A stretch of DNA of 9,753 nt from Anaerolineae bacterium (GCA_021159805.1 JAGHDT010000229.1:1-9753), one strand, 5' to 3'. Positions 1 through 7,503 are shown, numbered from the stretch's first letter. Numbers and translations are program-made. The notes: generated from the letters alone by a model not told the origin.

Positions 1-31
1 GGCACGCACTGTTCACCGTGCCGAACAGCCG

Positions 32-49
32 AAAAACCAGCTTGCCGGC
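32..49 (-). terminator. possible weak terminator after the YcaQ-like gene
   Basis: Read on the minus strand, CCGG-CAAG-CTGG (one G-T pair) is followed directly by TTTTT, about 30 bp past the stop of the glycosylase gene. The stem is only four to five pairs, so this is a weak call. A second, U-less stem (GGCACG/CGTGCC, 1-22) lies just beyond it. Confidence 0.28.
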
Positions 50-77
50 GGCGTCTCGCGGTGTGGAGCCCTGTGCC

Positions 78-1277
78 TCAAATGCGGTCGAGCTCACGCA
101 CCAGCGAGTCTTGAACGTGCAACGGCGTGACCTTCTCAACGGCGAAGTCATCGCATACATTGAACACTGCGAAGGCGTGGAGCTCTTGAGCCAGAGGCTC
201 CAAGATCTCATCATAGGCCGCAAACTCAGGCTCAAAGTATAGATGTCTCACGATCAGCGTCTTGGACGCGCGGTCGGCCTTGATGTCGACGCGCGCGACG
301 AAGCGGTCACCCCACAGGACAGGCAATGAGAAGTAGCCGTACTTGCGCTTCGCCTTGGGCACATAGCACTCCATCCGGTAATGGAATCCATAGATCCGCT
401 CCATCAACGGGCGCCGTATGATCAAGTTGTCAAAGGGAGACAGGATGTGCAGTCGCGCCGCTGCAGGGACATCCAGGGCCGGTAGAGCTGCAGTCCACGC
501 ATACCAGGGCTCATCCCCATCGTCGTCAACCTCCACCGGGGTCACCAGCCCGGCATCCACAGCGCGCTGTAACGCTGTTGTGCTGGGGCGCGTGCGGCGC
601 CAAAGGCGCACCTCACGCTCGGGGAGCGCCCCCAGGCTGCCGAGGGACCGCCGGAGAATATAGTCGTCCATCTCTATCTGGTCCGGTTCCGGCCGATCGG
701 CGCCCTCCGGCACGATCCGCTCTCGCAGGTCATAGAGCCGTTGGAAGTTCTGCCGGGCGCTTACCAGCATGACCCCCTCGTTGAACAGGATCTCCAACGC
801 GCGCTTGGCCGGCTTCCACCCGCTCCACCAAGAACCGCTCGCATGTCCCTCCGGGCTCTGGAAATCCGATGTGCCGAGGGCCCCTTCCCGGCGAATGCGC
901 GCCACGACGTGGTCGAGAACATCCTGATTCTCCGCAATCCACGCCTTGCGCCGGGGGTGCAGCGTTGCACTCATGCGCGGCGCGAAGAAGCGAAAGTCGT
1001 CCATCGGGATGTATGAGGCTGCGTGGGTCCACCACTCGAAGATCTGGCGATCCGCAGCCAACAGCTCATAGAGCATCTCGGGGCGATAGTCCGGGAAGCG
1101 GCTCCACACCACGTGGTGATGCGCACGCTGTACGACGTACAGTGTATCGATCTGCGCATAGCCCAACCGGTTGACCACCTCCAGGGCACCGGGTTTGCCT
1201 TCAGGGAGATCCCACCCACCATCGAGACCCTGACACGCAAGCGCCAGACGACGCACATTCGCAAGAGAGAGCTTCAT
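78..1277 (-). CDS. YcaQ/AlkX-type DNA glycosylase (HTH_42 family)
   Basis: This 399-residue protein resembles the YcaQ/AlkZ family of winged-helix DNA glycosylases, which excise alkylated bases and unhook interstrand crosslinks in the cytoplasm. Visible family marks are an N-terminal LxNVRRLALACQGL stretch, the catalytic QxD motif as Q42-I43-D44, an EWWTHAASYIP block at about 81-91, and near the C-terminus LSPFDNLI followed by YVPKAKRKYGYF and a DRFVARVDIKADR block. QxD, rather than QxQ, is the form known for the YcaQ/AlkX branch. Length fits the family. I chose the ATG at 1277 over an upstream in-frame ATG at 1304 because AAGGTGGTG lies a few bases before it and homology begins at this methionine. 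It appears to be monocistronic: an inverted-repeat element separates it from the next gene upstream. The family assignment is firm; the exact substrate is inferred. Confidence 0.88.
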   Translation of the reverse strand: MKLSLANVRRLALACQGLDGGWDLPEGKPGALEVVNRLGYAQIDTLYVVQRAHHHVVWSRFPDYRPEMLYELLAADRQIFEWWTHAASYIPMDDFRFFAPRMSATLHPRRKAWIAENQDVLDHVVARIRREGALGTSDFQSPEGHASGSWWSGWKPAKRALEILFNEGVMLVSARQNFQRLYDLRERIVPEGADRPEPDQIEMDDYILRRSLGSLGALPEREVRLWRRTRPSTTALQRAVDAGLVTPVEVDDDGDEPWYAWTAALPALDVPAAARLHILSPFDNLIIRRPLMERIYGFHYRMECYVPKAKRKYGYFSLPVLWGDRFVARVDIKADRASKTLIVRHLYFEPEFAAYDEILEPLAQELHAFAVFNVCDDFAVEKVTPLHVQDSLVRELDRI

Positions 1278-1326
1278 CGACACCACCTTATAGGACTGTC
1301 GCACTTAGAGGCAAACACGTATCATT

Positions 1327-1479
1327 TGTCATCCCGAACGGCTCAAGAGCGCAACCGGCTTTCCAAACGGCCGAAATGAGGGATCTTGTGTCACATCAGC
1401 GTGCAACTCTTGGAGCGTGAGATTCCTCGTTCCGGCATTTCTCGGAGTAGGTTGCCGGCACGACCCACTCGGAATGACA
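1327..1479. repeat. inverted-repeat element, copy A (153 bp)
   Basis: The element begins TGTCATCCCGA (1327-1337) and ends TCGGAATGACA (1469-1479); the ends are inverted repeats matching at 10 of 11 positions. It has the same length and the same end motifs (GTCATCC-GAACG on the left, GACCCACTCGG-ATGAC on the right) as the element at 7740-7891. Inside are GAGGGATCT and AGATTCCTCG blocks, also typical of this kind of dispersed element. It encodes nothing convincing. It lies between the toroid protein gene and the glycosylase gene, where its fold could also help end transcription of the former. It looks like a non-autonomous miniature repeat; no target-site duplication was evident. Confidence 0.7.
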
Positions 1480-1523
1480 GACTCACCGCGTAGTCCGGGC
1501 AAGTACGACAATCCTGCACCGCC

Positions 1524-2450
1524 TTAGGCAGCCAGACGACCGAAGCGGTCGAGGGTCTTGAGCATCCTCACCGTGATCACACCGGACCAGTCCAGCTTAG
1601 CTTGGGGCCAGACCTCGGGAAAGCTGTTTCCCCAGCTCCACGTAGGTACCCAGGCACCGTTCTCTGCCTGACGGGAAATCACGAAGTCAAGATTCTCGGC
1701 GATGGCCTGCGACAATCCATCCGCGAATGGTGACTCAGGTCGGTCCACAATCTCAAGCGGTGTCAGGACGTACTTGTCCCATTCTGTCGGATCCGTAACA
1801 ACCAGCCGATCAACTATAGATTCGAGCTTCTCCAACAAGGAGGTCCGAACAGCAGTTGGCAGCGCCTCGGCCTCCAGAAAACGAACATAACAGTACAGAT
1901 CATGCATTTCGAGATCACTCGCCTTCCGGCTCAAGTGCATCAAAGCAGCAGCGGTGAGCTGGTCTCTCAAAGCATCGGAGACAAGCTCCGCATAGTCGTG
2001 GAGATAACCGACAATCTCGGCGCGTGGATTGGCAAGAAAACCGCTCCAGCTATCCGCGATGTCATCGCTATATCCCCACCACGGCGCATGCGGCGCACTG
2101 TCGGCAGTGGGAGGAATGATGGGCCAGACTTCGTACTCGGCTTCATAGGTGCTCATCAGATAACGCATCGCCCCCTGAACCAGGGGATGATCAGCACCTG
2201 CGTTGTACTCCCGCAACACCTGCAGCCCGACCGTCGTCGCCAGCACTGAGGAATCGGGTAGTCGAAAGTCAGGCTCCATCGCGTTACCGAACCCGCCATC
2301 AGCATTCTGGAAGGATGCCAGCGCCTCGAAGATGACATCGACGGACCCATCCTCGAACTCGTGAGCAAAGATCACCTTCTCCAATGGTCGGGCAAACTCG
2401 CAGACAAAAGCTCGTGCTCTAGTGAACGCTTCTTGTGTCAGCCTTTTCAT
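1524..2450 (-). CDS. alpha/alpha-toroid protein of prenyltransferase/squalene-cyclase-repeat type
   Basis: This 308-residue soluble protein has repeat-like segments resembling the QW-type motifs of terpene cyclases and prenyltransferase beta subunits. The clearest are ALASFQNADGGFGNAMEPD at about 46-64 and ISRQAENGAWVPTWSWG near the C-terminus. An HAPWW segment lies in the middle. I see no DxDD or other cyclase catalytic motif, and at about 300 residues it is far shorter than a squalene-hopene cyclase, so a cyclase reaction is not claimed. It matches what I recall of an uncharacterised family annotated as prenyltransferase-like in actinobacteria and Chloroflexota. The ATG at 2450 is supported by GAGGGAG seven bases upstream. 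It follows the HhH protein gene by 27 bp and is probably cotranscribed with it. No signal peptide or membrane segment is seen. The fold is moderately sure; the function is unknown. Confidence 0.8.
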   Translation of the reverse strand: MKRLTQEAFTRARAFVCEFARPLEKVIFAHEFEDGSVDVIFEALASFQNADGGFGNAMEPDFRLPDSSVLATTVGLQVLREYNAGADHPLVQGAMRYLMSTYEAEYEVWPIIPPTADSAPHAPWWGYSDDIADSWSGFLANPRAEIVGYLHDYAELVSDALRDQLTAAALMHLSRKASDLEMHDLYCYVRFLEAEALPTAVRTSLLEKLESIVDRLVVTDPTEWDKYVLTPLEIVDRPESPFADGLSQAIAENLDFVISRQAENGAWVPTWSWGNSFPEVWPQAKLDWSGVITVRMLKTLDRFGRLAA

Positions 2451-2477
2451 AGCTCCCTCGTTTCATCTCACCAAGTT

Positions 2478-2921
2478 TCATACAGCTGTGTCCGTCACGT
2501 CACGCCGTTGGCGCAACTCCTTGAGCACACCGATCACTGCGTACGCGTCCACCGCAACAGCATCTATATCCGGATCGCGCGCGACGTAGTCAGACACGGC
2601 AAACGTTGCCAAGATGCCGAAGTGTTGGAGTAAGTCCCGAGCCGTGACCCGACCACAGCCGGGCAGCATCTCCACCACCCGGCGCTGCAGATCCGGCAGA
2701 TCGACGGCCTTGCGCTTGGGCACCAACGAGATCTCGGGCACACCCAATTGTGCGTGCCGCGCCAGCAGCGCCGGCAGATGGGCCGTCTGATCGCTGTCGC
2801 GGGTCGACACAATACTGATACCGTACTCCAGCATCAGAGCGGAGAGAACGGCGAGAGATAGGGAGGGCGCACTATTGGGTTTGGTGGCCCGGATCGTCAA
2901 GGGGGAGACGTCAGTGATCAT
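2478..2921 (-). CDS. helix-hairpin-helix protein, ERCC4/Hef-like C-terminal half without nuclease core
   Basis: This 147-residue protein aligns by eye with the second half of bacterial and archaeal ERCC4 (XPF/Hef)-type nucleases. Residues about 20-55 (SLSLAVLSALMLEYG, then STRDSDQTAHLPALLARHA) match the end of the nuclease fold. PKRKAVDLPDLQRRVVEMLP leads into a first HhH (LPGCGRVTARDLLQHFG), and a more degenerate second HhH lies near 108-135. The N-terminal half that carries the GD..ERK..D metal site in this family is absent, and no trace of it is seen upstream, where an AT-rich promoter begins. The gene still has AGGAGAGGAAG before its ATG and its own promoter, so it looks expressed rather than a random stub. 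It may bind DNA without cutting it, or partner another nuclease. The family link is moderately sure; the role is inferred. Confidence 0.75.
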   Translation of the reverse strand: MITDVSPLTIRATKPNSAPSLSLAVLSALMLEYGISIVSTRDSDQTAHLPALLARHAQLGVPEISLVPKRKAVDLPDLQRRVVEMLPGCGRVTARDLLQHFGILATFAVSDYVARDPDIDAVAVDAYAVIGVLKELRQRRDVTDTAV

Positions 2922-2958
2922 AGGTCTTCCTCTCCTGGATAGGATTGCACTATATTCT

Positions 2959-2987
2959 ATAATAGCACATAAGTTCTATTTGCACAA
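2959..2987 (-). promoter_or_regulatory. promoter for the HhH/toroid operon
   Basis: On the minus strand, TTGTGC (2987-2982) is followed after 17 bp by TATTAT (2964-2959). TGC immediately precedes the -10 box, giving an extended -10. It lies in a short AT-rich island in otherwise GC-rich sequence, about 40 bp upstream of the ATG at 2921. The direct repeat ATAGAA (2979-2974 and 2960-2955, 19 bp apart) runs through the spacer and just past the -10 box. Assigned from sigma-70-type consensus only. Confidence 0.6.
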
Positions 2988-3151
2988 CTGACCCTCCGGC
3001 GAAAGAAGAACATCTGCTGCTTGGAGAGCACTCGGAACAGGAGAACAAGGATGACGCTGGGGTCTGATCTGCGTTGAGCAGGCTCGAAGCTATCGAACAC
3101 ACAGGGAAAGGACAGGTAGTCTAACTCACCACCGTGTGGCGACTATGGAGA

Positions 3152-3177
3152 TCGAGGAGGGCATCAGCCCTCCTCGA
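3152..3177 (-). terminator. strong hairpin ending the efflux operon
   Basis: An 11-bp perfect stem, TCGAGGAGGGC / GCCCTCCTCGA, closes a four-base loop, 38 bp past the stop codon of the lipoprotein gene. Placement and stability suit an intrinsic terminator. The minus-strand tract after it (TCTCCATAG) is poor in T, so termination efficiency is uncertain; it could instead protect the 3' end of the mRNA. Confidence 0.6.
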
Positions 3178-3214
3178 GTTGGTTGACAGATCACTTCCAT
3201 CACTTGTCAAACAC

Positions 3215-3988
3215 CTATCCGGTTGTTTCGGTACTGAGATATTCGATCACAGCATCGATCAGCACATCGCGTCGGCCGGCACCGCTGCCGCCACCCTCGC
3301 CGGTAGGTGTCCCCAGGGCAGTCGCGGTGGCTTTCACCGCTTCGCGCTCCTCCGGGGTCAGGTCACTCATGCCGCCCCGCGCGCCTTGGGGCTCGGCATC
3401 AGGATCCACGTCCGCATCCGGATCCGGCGTGGGCATCTCGATGCCCATCTCAGTATAGAATGCCGTCAAGTCGGCGTTGGTAAGGGCCATGCTCCTGATA
3501 CTTGCCAGTTGCTCGGCTGTCATCGTCTCGAAGAGCTGGTCTTGGACTGCCGATGTCTCCTCGGATGCGGTGGTGGTGTCAGCAGTCAATGCCTTCAGGG
3601 CCTGCCAATAGAATAGCAGCTCTTGGCCCTGCGCCTCAGTGACCGCCTCTTCGGTCTCCGCCAGTCGCAGCGTGCCCAGCGCCAGCTGGTTCCGAGCGCT
3701 CAGAGCATCTTCATAATCTTCCATAAGGATGTCACTGAGCACAGCCTCGTCATCTCCTGCAGCCTGAGGCGCTGGGGTAGCTGTTGCCTGGGTTGCCGGT
3801 TGATCTGCCGAGTCCTCCGTATCCTCTACGGCATCAGGCACTGTCTCTGCGGCTGTGTCAGCCGCCGCTGATACAGCTTCGGGAGGCGCAGAGGCATCCA
3901 CCGGGTCCGGTGTTTGTCCTCCACAGCCGCTCAGTATCCACGTCACAGCTGATACACTCAAGATCACTGCCAATAGTTGCTTTTTCAT
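3215..3988 (-). CDS. acidic surface lipoprotein associated with the MacB-type transporter
   Basis: This 257-residue protein starts with a lipoprotein signal: MKKQ, a hydrophobic stretch, then the lipobox LSGC with C22 as the lipidated cysteine. Residues about 25-80 are a low-complexity Ala/Asp/Glu/Pro/Thr linker. A helical domain follows (about 81-185), with the blocks LALGTLRLAETEEAVT, FYWQALKALT and TAEQLASIRSMALTNADL. A Pro/Asp-rich stretch (PTPDPDADVDPDAEP) and a Gly-rich tail lead to a final helix, DVLIDAVIEYLS. Similar small lipoproteins are, as I recall, commonly found next to MacB-like transporters in Anaerolineae, but their role is not known. The start is supported by AAAGGA seven bases before the ATG. 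It follows the permease gene by 50 bp with no convincing promoter between, so it is probably the last gene of that operon. It likely sits on the outer face of the membrane, perhaps binding substrate or sensing the envelope. Confidence 0.85.
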   Translation of the reverse strand: MKKQLLAVILSVSAVTWILSGCGGQTPDPVDASAPPEAVSAAADTAAETVPDAVEDTEDSADQPATQATATPAPQAAGDDEAVLSDILMEDYEDALSARNQLALGTLRLAETEEAVTEAQGQELLFYWQALKALTADTTTASEETSAVQDQLFETMTAEQLASIRSMALTNADLTAFYTEMGIEMPTPDPDADVDPDAEPQGARGGMSDLTPEEREAVKATATALGTPTGEGGGSGAGRRDVLIDAVIEYLSTETTG

Positions 3989-4038
3989 CTTATGTCCTTT
4001 TCCTATTGTTCTTGTCGATGGTTATTGATCAGTATTTC

Positions 4039-5244
4039 TCATTCACGCCGCAGTGCTTCGATGGGATCCAGCCGTGCGGCTTGCGTCGCGGGATAGTAGC
4101 CAAAGAAGATGCCCACCACGGCGGATGCCCCGAAGGCCAGCGGGATCGACGCCGGCACAAGCTCCGTGCGCATCGTTCCAAGCACGCCAAAGAGATGCGA
4201 GCCGCCAATGCCGCCGAGGACACCGACGAGTCCCCCAACCAGACTGAGAATCACGGCTTCGAGAAGAAACTGAAGCCGAACATCGCCAGGACGGGCACCA
4301 AGCGCCTGCCGGAGGCCGATCTCTCGTGTCCGCTGCGCCACACTGACGAGCATGATGTTCATGATGCCGATGCCACCCACAAGTAACGAGACACCGGCGA
4401 CCCAGGCGAGCAGGTCACGGAAGGCCTCGGTGGTTGCTTCCTGGGTGGCGATGATGTCCTGCTGTGTCTGCACACTGAAATCGGGATTGCCCGGGTCCAC
4501 ACCGTGGCGCTCGGCGAGCAAGCTTGTGATCTGCGCCATCACACCGTCAATCTCGTCGCGGCCTTCCACCTTGACATAGGCGGTCCGAATACGATCGCTG
4601 CCGACCTGCGTGGTGGCGAACTTCTGGAAGAGCACGGTGATCGGGACGTAGACGCGGCCGTCATAATCGACATCGGCGACGATGCCCTTCTCCTCCATCA
4701 CACCCACAACGGTAAGGCGCGTGGCGCCGATCGTGATCTCCCGGCCAAAAGAATCCTCACCTCCGAAGAGATCCTGCGCGATGCCATGGCCCAACACGGC
4801 GACCTTTGTCTTGCGATCGTTCTCTTCATACGTGAAGAAGCGACCGGTGGCCAACGCATAGTCACGCACTTCGGGGAAGTCCGACGTCACACCGAGGATC
4901 GAGATCGCCTCCAGCGCACCATCGCCCCCCTTGATGTCCTGGGTTGAGAACTGCTCCGCGGAGACACCAACGATATGACTGACGTTTTCCTCGATAGCTA
5001 AGGCGTCCTCATAGACGAAAGTCTTGCTCGCGCCTGGTGAACCGCGCATGGGTCCAACGATCACCAGGTCGGCGCCCAGCGAGTTAATCTGATCGGCGAT
5101 GGTTGCCTCGGCGCCGGCGCTGACCGCCAGCATCAGGATGACCGAGGCGACGCCGATGATAACGCCCAACGTGGTCAGCAAGGAGCGAACTTTGTTAAGT
5201 TTCAGGCCCTCCCAGGCCATGCTCAAGGTCTCGATAAAGGTCAT
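4039..5244 (-). CDS. MacB/FtsX-type ABC transporter permease
   Basis: This 401-residue permease has the layout of the MacB family: one N-terminal membrane helix (about 21-43), a large extracytoplasmic domain (about 44-275), then three C-terminal helices (about 278-302, 327-350 and 368-385). The block REIGLRQALGARPGDV after the second helix is the conserved cytoplasmic coupling region, and the end ARLDPIEALRRE is the usual family terminus. Members of this family act as mechanotransmitters, driving export or release of peptides, lipoproteins or drugs rather than forming a classical channel. The ATG at 5244 is preferred over the in-frame ATG at 5268 because AAGGAGGAG precedes it closely and its ATG overlaps the ATPase stop as ATGA, which points to translational coupling. 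It pairs with the ATPase and the HlyD-like protein encoded just upstream. Confidence 0.92.
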   Translation of the reverse strand: MTFIETLSMAWEGLKLNKVRSLLTTLGVIIGVASVILMLAVSAGAEATIADQINSLGADLVIVGPMRGSPGASKTFVYEDALAIEENVSHIVGVSAEQFSTQDIKGGDGALEAISILGVTSDFPEVRDYALATGRFFTYEENDRKTKVAVLGHGIAQDLFGGEDSFGREITIGATRLTVVGVMEEKGIVADVDYDGRVYVPITVLFQKFATTQVGSDRIRTAYVKVEGRDEIDGVMAQITSLLAERHGVDPGNPDFSVQTQQDIIATQEATTEAFRDLLAWVAGVSLLVGGIGIMNIMLVSVAQRTREIGLRQALGARPGDVRLQFLLEAVILSLVGGLVGVLGGIGGSHLFGVLGTMRTELVPASIPLAFGASAVVGIFFGYYPATQAARLDPIEALRRE

Positions 5245-6005
5245 TGCACTCCTCCTTGTGCCAGACACGCCGTGCTCCCATCCTGTCCATCCGAGACGAC
5301 CAGACCGTCCCGCAGACAGATCACACGTTCGGCGTGGGCCGCGATATCCGGCTCGTGCGTGACCATCAGGATAGTGGCGCCTTGATCGTGCAGGTTGTGA
5401 ATCAGCTCCATAATCTCATAGCTGGATTGCGTATCCAGGTTACCGGTAGGCTCATCGGCCAGAAGCAACACCGGATCGTTGACCAGCGCCCGTGCGATGG
5501 CAACGCGCTGTTGCTGACCACCGGAAAGTTCAGTCGGGCGATGGTGGAGTCGGTCTCCCAGCCCCACCGATTCCAACGCGGCGATGGCGCGCTCCTCACG
5601 CTCAAAGACGTCCAGCCGGTCCTCTATCCTGTACATCATCGGCAGCATCACGTTCTTCAGTGCCGAGAGCTGGGATAGCAGGTTGAATGACTGGAAGACG
5701 AAGCCGATCTTCCGGTTCCGGACGTCAGCCAGATCGTTCTTACTCAATTCGCTGACGTTCTCTTCGTCAAGATAGTAAGCACCTTCAGTTGGCCGATCGA
5801 GACATCCCAGGATGTTCATCAAGGTGGATTTTCCGGATCCGCTCGGCCCCATGATCGCGGCGAACTCTCCTCGACGTATTCCCAGATCCACTCCAGCGAG
5901 GGCGTGGACGGCGATCTCTCCCTCGCCGTGGCGCTTCTTGAGCTCCCGCGTCTCAATCAGAAGGTCTTTGTCAGGTAAGATAATATCCTGTGCCGGCGCA
6001 GTCAT
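5241..6005 (-). CDS. ABC transporter ATPase, MacB/LolD-like
   Basis: This 254-residue nucleotide-binding subunit powers the adjoining permease from the cytoplasmic face. All ABC motifs are present: Walker A GPSGSGKST at 53-61, Q-loop Q105 in FVFQSFNLL, signature LSGGQQQR at 160-167, Walker B VLLLADE at 179-185, D-loop NLD at 189-191 and switch histidine H217 in VTHEPD. The residues around them (AGVDLGIRRGEFAAIMGPSG, SFNLLSQLSALKNVMLPMMY) are characteristic of the MacB/LolD/FtsE group. The gene starts 3 bp after the stop of the HlyD-like gene, with a GGAG..GGAG purine tract in the end of that gene serving as ribosome site. It overlaps the permease gene by 4 bp. An N-terminal extension of about 15 residues precedes the usual family start. 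No key residue is missing. Confidence 0.95.
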   Translation of the reverse strand: MTAPAQDIILPDKDLLIETRELKKRHGEGEIAVHALAGVDLGIRRGEFAAIMGPSGSGKSTLMNILGCLDRPTEGAYYLDEENVSELSKNDLADVRNRKIGFVFQSFNLLSQLSALKNVMLPMMYRIEDRLDVFEREERAIAALESVGLGDRLHHRPTELSGGQQQRVAIARALVNDPVLLLADEPTGNLDTQSSYEIMELIHNLHDQGATILMVTHEPDIAAHAERVICLRDGLVVSDGQDGSTACLAQGGVQ

Positions 6006-6008
6006 TAT

Positions 6009-7436
6009 TTACTCCGTCTCCACAGTACCGGTGCTCACGACGTCACCCTGCTGGAGCCCAGATAGCACCTCTACATTGGCAAAGTCTCTGAGGCCAATCT
6101 CAATAGGCTGTAGCCTCAACTCACCCGCCTCATCAACCACAAAAACCGCGAACTGCCCCGGCGCCAACTCACGCAGCGCCTGCACCGGAACCAGGAGCGT
6201 CTTGTAGACCTCACCGGCAATAATCTCCACTTCGGCTGTCAATCCGGAAGGCAAGGCTGCCTGGTCCTCGGGCAGTGTCAGCTCGGCCCACGCTTGGACG
6301 GCCTGCGTGCCCTCCACTGAGACCAGTGCCGGATCAACACGCACAACTTCGCCTATAAACTCATCGTTGGGCAGCGCGTCGAAGACGGTGGTGACCCTGT
6401 TGCCGACGTTCACTTTGTCCAGATCGCTCTCTTCCAGATAGAAGCGCACCTGTACAGTGTCCAGGTCGGCTATGGTGATGACGGGCGAGGTCCCGGCAGT
6501 TTCCCCCACGTGGACAGCGACGCCCACAACTGTGCCATCGGTCGGGGCGGTGAGGATCGTGTTACTCAGCGTTAGCTCAGCTGAGGCTAGCGAAAGCTCA
6601 GCCTGACGCACTGCCCACTCTGCTGCCTGCAGATCAGCCCCGGACTGCAGATCGTCCAAGTGTTGCTGCGCCGTCAAGAGCTTGGAAAGTGCCGACTGGG
6701 TCGCGCCGTTATCTTCGAGGTTCAGCACCGCAAGGCTATAGTTAGCGCGCGCGATCTCCAGATCATCCTTAGCCTTCTCCAGCGAGCGAATCGACGCCTC
6801 TCGCTCATTCTCCAATGCGGTGGCCATCTGCTTCACCGCGAGCTCCCAGTCGCGACCCGGGTCCCAGGCTACCGCATAGGCGGCTTCCGCAGCGACCAAG
6901 GCTTCTTCCGCCTGTTCCAGGTTGACCCGGACGGATGTCAACTGGGTGCCCACACTCGCCGATCTACTTACCAAAGCCTCGTAAGCCGCTTGAGCCGCTT
7001 CAAGGTCGGCATCGGCGATCTCTATGGTCTGGGTCTCTGTTCTGCGCGTGTCTGCCAGCTTGGCCTCTGCCTGCTCCAGAGCCAAGGCTGCCTGCTTGAC
7101 CTGGATCTCTGCGGTCGCGCTGTCGAGTTGGGCCAGCACCTGACCTGCCGATACAGTGTCACCGACTCCCACGACCAGATCTGTCAGCGTGCCGCTGGTC
7201 CGGAAGCCGAGAGCGATTTCAGCCACAGGCATCAGATTACCGGATCCTACCGCTGTAAGGACGATGTCGCCCTTGCGCACGGTGGTCGTCTGCAGGGTCG
7301 GTTCCTCTATGGGCTCTTCCGCGTTGGCGGTGCGGGTGTAGAGCACGTAGCCGCCTACCATCGCCAGAACGACGACGACTAATACGATACGCTGATTACG
7401 ACGACGGACTCTTCTACGTTCGGCCCTAGCTTCCAT
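6009..7436 (-). CDS. HlyD/MacA-type membrane-fusion (periplasmic adaptor-like) protein
   Basis: This 475-residue protein has a basic N-terminus, then one membrane helix (about 17-33), so it is anchored with the bulk outside the cytoplasm. A split lipoyl domain follows: the first half near 55-105 (GSGNLMPVAEIALGFRTSGTL), the second near LTAPTDGTVVGVAVHVGETAG. Between them lies a long alpha-helical coiled coil (about 109-290) rich in QA/AE heptads, interrupted by AWDPGRDWE, a motif I associate with Chloroflexota members. A beta-barrel and a membrane-proximal domain follow. In MacA-type systems such proteins link the permease to an outer-membrane channel and stimulate the ATPase; no channel gene is present here. 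CAGGAGAAA lies just before the ATG, and the gene is first in the four-gene operon, about 30 bp from a predicted transcription start. Confidence 0.92.
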   Translation of the reverse strand: MEARAERRRVRRRNQRIVLVVVVLAMVGGYVLYTRTANAEEPIEEPTLQTTTVRKGDIVLTAVGSGNLMPVAEIALGFRTSGTLTDLVVGVGDTVSAGQVLAQLDSATAEIQVKQAALALEQAEAKLADTRRTETQTIEIADADLEAAQAAYEALVSRSASVGTQLTSVRVNLEQAEEALVAAEAAYAVAWDPGRDWELAVKQMATALENEREASIRSLEKAKDDLEIARANYSLAVLNLEDNGATQSALSKLLTAQQHLDDLQSGADLQAAEWAVRQAELSLASAELTLSNTILTAPTDGTVVGVAVHVGETAGTSPVITIADLDTVQVRFYLEESDLDKVNVGNRVTTVFDALPNDEFIGEVVRVDPALVSVEGTQAVQAWAELTLPEDQAALPSGLTAEVEIIAGEVYKTLLVPVQALRELAPGQFAVFVVDEAGELRLQPIEIGLRDFANVEVLSGLQQGDVVSTGTVETE

Positions 7437-7466
7437 TCTCTTTCTCCTGTGTTAATTCTCAGTAAG

Positions 7467-7480
7467 ACAATTGATATTGT
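7467..7480. promoter_or_regulatory. palindrome over the -10 box/start site (candidate operator 2)
   Basis: ACAAT-TGAT-ATTGT is a perfect 5-bp inverted repeat with a 4-bp centre. It overlaps the predicted -10 box and transcription start. Its sequence differs from operator 1, so the two could serve different regulators, or only one may be functional. Confidence 0.4.
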
Positions 7481-7503
7481 ATGTCATTATCTGAGTATTT
7501 CAG
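7476..7503 (-). promoter_or_regulatory. candidate promoter of the efflux operon
   Basis: On the minus strand, CTGAAA (7503-7498; 4 of 6 consensus) is followed after 16 bp by TACAAT (7481-7476; 5 of 6). The predicted start near 7469 leaves a leader of about 33 nt that keeps the ribosome site of the HlyD-like gene. Two palindromes lie exactly over the two boxes, which strengthens the call. Consensus inspection only. Confidence 0.45.

Noticed and set aside
1287..1316. TTGCCT-16-TATAAG as a promoter for the YcaQ-like gene
   Set aside because: The -10 box would overlap the ribosome site, so the transcript would start past AAGGTGGTG. This conflicts with the strong Shine-Dalgarno sequence.
3784..4386. 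200-residue plus-strand frame, and other long plus-strand frames opposite the transporter genes
   Set aside because: These are antisense shadows of well-supported minus-strand genes, with no ribosome sites and unlikely compositions.
6600..7130. Repetitive Ala/Glu/Gln-rich coding sequence as a DNA repeat
   Set aside because: It is the coiled-coil region of the HlyD-like protein; the periodicity is at protein level and no DNA unit repeats exactly.
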